From Endotrypanum monterogeii (lineage: Eukaryota > Euglenozoa > Kinetoplastea > Trypanosomatida > Trypanosomatidae), in contig CM007316.1 in assembly GCA_000333855.2 (NCBI GenBank), positions 1,436,195 through 1,500,194 of the forward strand: a DNA stretch of 64,000 bases. Direction: 5' to 3'. Numbering within the stretch: the first letter of the stretch is position 1; the number at the start of each line of letters is the position of its first letter. The notes under the pieces are model-generated. The model saw only the letters and a program-made list of their open reading frames with translations. It did no database searches and had not been told where the DNA came from. This document shows positions 59,449-64,000 of this stretch, piece by piece. The translations under genes and the position numbers were made by a program.

Positions 59449-61819
59449 AAGGTGTCTGTTCCTTGAGGGCAGGATACAGTCAGATGGCTTCATCACGATA
59501 ATCGCAGAGTCGTTCCGTAGCAACTACGGCACAATCCGGTCTTTCCTGACGTCCCTAGCGGAAGCCATATCTCGCCCTTCACTCATGCATGAGTATCGTG
59601 TCACACCATTTTCTCTCGGGGCAGCCGTGTCGAATGGAATCGACCCTGCGGAGGCGATTGACTTTCTAGAAACCTACGCTTACGGACTGGCAGAGGACAG
59701 TGAGCGGCGACAGCTCGTGCGCCAGTTCATCACCTCTTGCATGATGCGCTACAACCTTGCCCGCATTATTATTGATTCAGAGAGGACGCTTGTGCAGTGC
59801 AAAAGTGTGGAGACGGCTCAAATGCTGCTCCAGGACACAGTTATTGCCTCGGTCGCGGCAACACCGCTGCACATCTTTTCTGAGGAGAGCAGGTGGGCCG
59901 AGGAGTCAAGACCGTACCCTTCTTTTCTTCTTCAAAGTAGAGCCATGTCGAAGGTGGTGACAGCCCGATGCGTAGTGCTGGGTCTCCCCATACAGCAGCA
60001 GTACGATTTTGAGAGAGACACATCGGTGCGAACGGCACACATCACGCTGCGCAGGCAAACGAAGCCCCGTCGTTATCAGATTGATGCTGTCGACGCATCC
60101 GTTCGCGAGGGAACCCTCAGCAGTGGATGTTTGATCCTCCCCTGCGGTGCTGGAAAAACGCTCCTGGGTATTATGCTCATGTGCAAGGTAAAAAAACCCA
60201 CACTTGTCTTGTGCGCCGGTAGTGTGAGCGTTGAGCAATGGAAGAACCAAATTCTCGACTATGCCACACTGGAGGCGACACCACTGATAGACAACATCGA
60301 TTCAGTTGACGGGAAGGGCTCTCATCCTGACCAGATCAAGAGCGGCTCCGCCCGCATCGCATGTCTCACAGGCAAGCAGAAAGATCCCATCACAGAGCAC
60401 ACAGACGTTGTCATAACAACATACAGCATGCTCGTCACGGCACACAAGGCCAAGATGCGCCAACACGCGACAGCTCCTCTCAGCGAAGACGACCCCTTCA
60501 CCGGGCGGTGTCTGCGAAAGCGGAAGGAGAACCCAAAGGATAAACTATTCGCCCCCTTCGGGCTACTGATTCTCGATGAGGTGCATGTAATGCCAGCTGA
60601 GAGTTTTTGCGAGAGCCTTGGCTTCATTGACGCCAAGGGTATCATCGGCCTCACGGCCACGTACGTGCGGGAGGATCACAAGATTCTTGAACTCTTTCAC
60701 CTCGTGGGCCCGAAGCTGTACGATATTTCGATGGAAACCCTTGCTTCACAGGGATACCTCGCAAAAGTACACTGCCTTGAGGTGCGCACACCTATGACAA
60801 AGGAATTCGGGCTTGAGTACATGGACCGCAGTGGCAAGGCAGCGGGCACAGGGAGGACACCAGTTCTGGTGATGTTGGCTGCGGCGAACCCGAACAAAAT
60901 GGTGTGCGTGCGAGAGCTTGTGCGGCAGCACCTCACCTTCGGTGCCAAAATTCTTGTCTGCTGTGACCACATTATGCTACTGAAGGAGTATGGGAAACTG
61001 CTGAACGCACCAGTGATATGCGGAAGTACGCAGCACAAGGATCGGCTAATGATTTTTTCGGACTTCCAGAGCACATCGAAAATAAACGTCATCTGTGTTT
61101 CGCGCGTTGGCGATGTAAGTGTCAACCTTCCAAATGCAAATGTAGTAATTCAGGTCTCCAGCCATGGCGGCAGCCGTCGCCAGGAAGCGCAGCGACTAGG
61201 GCGGATCTTGCGGCCTAAGGAGCGTGCTGCGAACGGAAGGGCAGTCGACGCGTGGTTCTACTCTATCATCAGTACAGACACCATCGAAGTAAGCTACGCG
61301 GCTCACCGAACGGCTTTTCTCGTTGATCAAGGGTACGTTTGCCGCGTGATGGAGTACAATCCTTTCGATTCACCATCCGAGACTGCTTCAGGGAGCGTGG
61401 GGCGCGGAGTGAAGGAGCATCGCGTTGGCGACGCGGTGTCGGTAAAGCAAGAATCACTGTACGAGACATTACTCCAGTCAAACGTTTTGCGGCTTCGCGG
61501 TGGCGACGGCATCGGCGCTGGTGACGTGTGCATCGAGTCACTGTCATATCAGCTTAGCCTTCTTTCCAAGGTGGTTTCCAGCTGGGAAATCGAATATCAG
61601 CAGCTATGCGGCAAACGCCGCCGCAGTGCGGACGGGGATGGCAGCGATCGTGCTGCTAACTCAAGGGACAAAGACGCCGACGTGGTGCTAGTTCGGCCAG
61701 CTCGCTCATACAGCCTTATCAAGAGTGAGTGCAGCCAAATCACAGGTACGGTGCCCAGTGTAACGGCGCTGCACAATCTTGTTGGTGTTGAGGATGGATT
61801 TGTCTATCATGAGCTTTAG
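59411..61819 (+). CDS. XPB: XPB/RAD25-family DNA helicase
   Basis: 802 residues. XPB opens DNA in TFIIH during transcription initiation and nucleotide-excision repair. All core features are present: the N-terminal damage-recognition-like region, helicase motif I L-P-C-G-A-G-K-T at 243-250, motif II D-E-V-H at 389-392, motif III G-L-T-A-T at 413-417 followed by the XPB-specific R-E-D at 420-422, and motif VI Q-R-L-G-R-I-L-R-P at 594-602. The C-terminal ~170 residues are less conserved, ending in a short acidic and hydrophobic tail. Trypanosomatids have two XPB-like proteins, one in TFIIH and a repair-specific relative (XPB-R). From recalled synteny and size this is more likely XPB-R, but the sequence alone does not settle it. 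First in-frame ATG is 59411. An out-of-frame ATG precedes it by seven bases. Confidence 0.93.
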   Translation: MPDLLSGGAGGRERCLFLEGRIQSDGFITIIAESFRSNYGTIRSFLTSLAEAISRPSLMHEYRVTPFSLGAAVSNGIDPAEAIDFLETYAYGLAEDSERRQLVRQFITSCMMRYNLARIIIDSERTLVQCKSVETAQMLLQDTVIASVAATPLHIFSEESRWAEESRPYPSFLLQSRAMSKVVTARCVVLGLPIQQQYDFERDTSVRTAHITLRRQTKPRRYQIDAVDASVREGTLSSGCLILPCGAGKTLLGIMLMCKVKKPTLVLCAGSVSVEQWKNQILDYATLEATPLIDNIDSVDGKGSHPDQIKSGSARIACLTGKQKDPITEHTDVVITTYSMLVTAHKAKMRQHATAPLSEDDPFTGRCLRKRKENPKDKLFAPFGLLILDEVHVMPAESFCESLGFIDAKGIIGLTATYVREDHKILELFHLVGPKLYDISMETLASQGYLAKVHCLEVRTPMTKEFGLEYMDRSGKAAGTGRTPVLVMLAAANPNKMVCVRELVRQHLTFGAKILVCCDHIMLLKEYGKLLNAPVICGSTQHKDRLMIFSDFQSTSKINVICVSRVGDVSVNLPNANVVIQVSSHGGSRRQEAQRLGRILRPKERAANGRAVDAWFYSIISTDTIEVSYAAHRTAFLVDQGYVCRVMEYNPFDSPSETASGSVGRGVKEHRVGDAVSVKQESLYETLLQSNVLRLRGGDGIGAGDVCIESLSYQLSLLSKVVSSWEIEYQQLCGKRRRSADGDGSDRAANSRDKDADVVLVRPARSYSLIKSECSQITGTVPSVTALHNLVGVEDGFVYHEL

Positions 61820-61882
61820 CTCCGACTCTAACACCGATACACACGTCCGCCTCTGTATTCTGTTTGTTTGCGTCTGCGTCTG

Positions 61883-61908
61883 CGTGTGTGTGTGTGTGTG
61901 TGTGTGTG
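61883..61908. repeat. (GT) microsatellite
   Basis: About 26 bases of alternating GT, 64 bases after the XPB-like stop codon, within its 3' UTR. Confidence 0.88.
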
Positions 61909-63492
61909 ACAAAGCGCTCGGCAAAGTCACAGAAAGGCCAAGCATGTGTTCTTATCTTCCACAGGTGCTTATTCTCTTTCCTCGGATTCCCTTTTTTGTT
62001 TGTTTGCTCGACTTTTGACTTTCCAGGCGTCATGGTGTCGCACCTAGAAAGTTGATGCACTCACTTATCCCTTTTCGCTGTTCGGCATTTCTTTTGTCGT
62101 TTCGCGCCTCATACTCCCCCTAGATTCTGGGTGCTCTTTATAGTTCGCATCTCCAATGTGCGGTAAAGGACAATCAAATCCTGCCCTAAGCTCTCCGGCA
62201 GGTGTGCAACTCAAAAAAAAAAAATAGTAAGAGTGGTGTATAGGGTTGGTTTCCCCAGGCCTCTTATCCCTAAGCGTTTTTTTTGTTTTTTTTTCGCGTC
62301 TGTGAAAAATCTTGTGCGATGATGCGTCGCATACCTTTCTGATTTTCCCCACTCCCACGTGGCTCTCATCACTACTCTCAGCGAGTTCTCACTACTCGCT
62401 TTCAAGGGTGCAATCTTTGTCTTCTCACGTCTTTGCCTGGTCTACACATCTATCATAATTATTGCCTGCCTCTTCTCAACGCGGAATCACGGCCGCGGAC
62501 TGGTAGCCTCTCACAGGCGACATCAGCTGTTTTTGAAAGAAAAACGAAAACAGTTCAACTACAAAATGGTCTGAGTAAGCTGCTGGCTGGTCGTGTACGT
62601 TGTGGTGTACATCGTGAAGTGGATTTACAGGTGGTTTAGGCCTCCGCAGGTCGAGGACAAGAGGGACGTCCAGGGGTCGCTTGATGGCCAAGGCGTTAGC
62701 GCGTGTGAAGGTGGTTCCTGATCCGCGCCATTCAAGCGCCACGGTAAAGAACCTCCGCCACCTCCATCGACGTAAAGCACCCGTGGCGATGACACCTCCA
62801 TCTTTCGCATGATTGGACGTTGAGTGAAGAGCTGTTTTTGCGAGCATCTCCTCTGCCACACTGTCAGCGACACACACACACACCCGCCCGCACACAAACA
62901 CACACACAGATGCACACACAACGATTTCATGCTTTCATGTACATGTACGTGATGATCCACTTTTGATCACTTTTGCAACCCTGAACAACTCGAGCTGAAT
63001 TGCGACGCTGTCGAAGCAAGGGACCAGAAATACGCAAGAAGTGAAGAAAGCCGATAAGAGTACAGGAGGGCAAGGCAGAAAAAGGAAAAAGGAGCTTGCG
63101 CTGTTTGCGTATCATCTTTGCTTTCTCAAAAGATGAGACTCTACAACTCCCAGTGAAGAGGTGAACTGTCTTCTGACTAAGCTGCTTTCTCTGCAAAGCT
63201 AACCTTTATCCGAAAAAAAGGTGACGAGCCTGGCTACGAGTCTGGAAATCATTTCGTACGTGTTATCTTTTTTGAATAATAAGAGTGTGTATGTGTGTGT
63301 GTGTGTGTGTGTAGGTGCGGGTGTGTGCGCGGGTGTACTTATTTTATGACGTATCATGTTGGAACCGCAGGAGACATGAGACTGAACGTACGCAGGCGAG
63401 AATTCAGCGCATTAACACGTCTTCTTACGCATACCAACATCCAAGGCTAGGCGCAAACTCCAAACAGAGATGATTTCTTATGAAAAGCGGAG

Positions 63493-63521
63493 CTATATAT
63501 ATATATATATATATATATATA
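63493..63521. repeat. (TA) microsatellite
   Basis: About 29 bases of alternating TA in non-coding sequence. Confidence 0.88.
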
Positions 63522-64000
63522 GGTAACGGAAAGATGAGGGGCGGGGAACGGTAACGAAAATAGTAGATAGCAGTTTGCATCGCCTAACCATCCACAAGGA
63601 TACTTCTGTTTTCTGTACTTGTTCATCGACCTTGGTACCCGGGGATATGGGAGGAAAATATGGTACTAGAACTTGGAGCAGTCATCATGCAGGTGTGCTC
63701 AATCCATCAACTGACAACGTCCGACGTGAGGAATTTCCCCTACCCTTCCTCAGATTTGTGTTTTCGCATACCTTGCGGTCGAGTGTAGCCCGTGGTTCTA
63801 TTCCCGATTTCATCTTCTATTTTTTTTTTTGAGAAAGGAGAGCGGTGCTTGTGGTCTGTACCCGTGGCTACCTTTGTTTTTGTTGACATACATATATATA
63901 AATATATGTCAGCACTCGATCACGTTGCAATATTTACATACATATATAGATATATGTATATATATTTCGACGCTTTTGACTTCGAGTCAAGGTGATGATC

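Larger units (their letters stand above)
61820..64000. other. Intergenic region to the window edge, 2.2 kb
   Basis: Contains (GT) runs at 61883-61908 and about 63285-63312, a (TA) array at 63493-63521 and CA-rich sequence near 62868-62920. A TA-rich patch lies at 63890-63963. No gene is recognised; the next gene probably starts beyond 64000. Confidence 0.6.

Noticed and set aside
1..64000. SIDER-type degenerate retroposons, tRNA, rRNA, snRNA, CRISPR arrays, strand-switch region
   Set aside because: I found no convincing RNA gene, CRISPR array or minus-strand gene. Degenerate SIDER elements in the 3' UTRs are likely in Leishmania, but cannot be identified reliably by eye; a profile search would be needed.

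Overview
This is a nuclear chromosome segment from a trypanosomatid, most likely Leishmania or a close relative in the Leishmaniinae. The evidence is that all 23 recognisable genes are intronless, lie on the + strand, and are separated by long non-coding stretches rich in pyrimidine tracts, homopolymers and TA/GT/CA microsatellites. Pyrimidine tracts followed by an AG (spliced-leader acceptor signals) sit just upstream of many start codons. Lineage-specific genes are also present: histone-like kinetoplast-associated proteins and a class XXI myosin with two UBA domains. The species cannot be told from sequence alone. From memory, the order MYO21, a WD40 gene, ATG4, ribosomal protein L2/L8 and an XPB helicase, with CKS1 further upstream, resembles L. 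major chromosome 32.

Layout. 1-15.9 kb: the 3' end of a zinc-ribbon protein, a mitochondrial protein with four cold-shock-like repeats, a small basic zinc protein, a TMEM18 homologue, a small membrane protein, the wybutosine enzyme TYW3 and a degenerate ENO4-type enolase. 16.9-28.6 kb: two kinetoplast DNA-packaging proteins, the cyclin-kinase subunit CKS1, a membrane-anchored TPR co-chaperone-like protein, the H/ACA snoRNP assembly factor SHQ1 and a WDR82/SWD2-like protein. 30.3-39.6 kb: two tandem cornichon-like cargo receptors, a zinc-ribbon coiled-coil protein and an NF-X1-type zinc protein carrying what looks like half of an SF1 helicase. 42-61.8 kb: myosin XXI, a WDR53-like protein, the autophagy protease ATG4, 60S ribosomal protein uL2, an ERGIC3/Erv46-like cargo receptor and an XPB-family helicase. 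The last 2.2 kb holds no recognisable gene.

The genes are not a functional operon. They are neighbours in one directional gene cluster, presumably transcribed as a single polycistronic RNA and resolved by trans-splicing and polyadenylation. Themes that recur are RNA biology (TYW3, SHQ1, uL2, WDR82), the secretory pathway (two cornichons and ERGIC3), kinetoplast maintenance (two KAPs) and flagellum or flagellar-base functions (MYO21, perhaps ENO4).

Two assembly gaps (5710-5814 and 55886-55905) are embedded in TA microsatellites. They are flanked by sequence whose dinucleotide pattern follows the cyclic order T-A-C-G, which looks like a pyrosequencing artefact, so nothing should be inferred from the bases around them. 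I found no clearly new biological system. The best leads are the four-repeat cold-shock-like protein, the helicase-remnant NF-X1 protein, the pseudo-enolase, the cornichon pair, an unavoidable overlapping upstream reading frame on the XPB gene and a perfect 70-bp palindrome.
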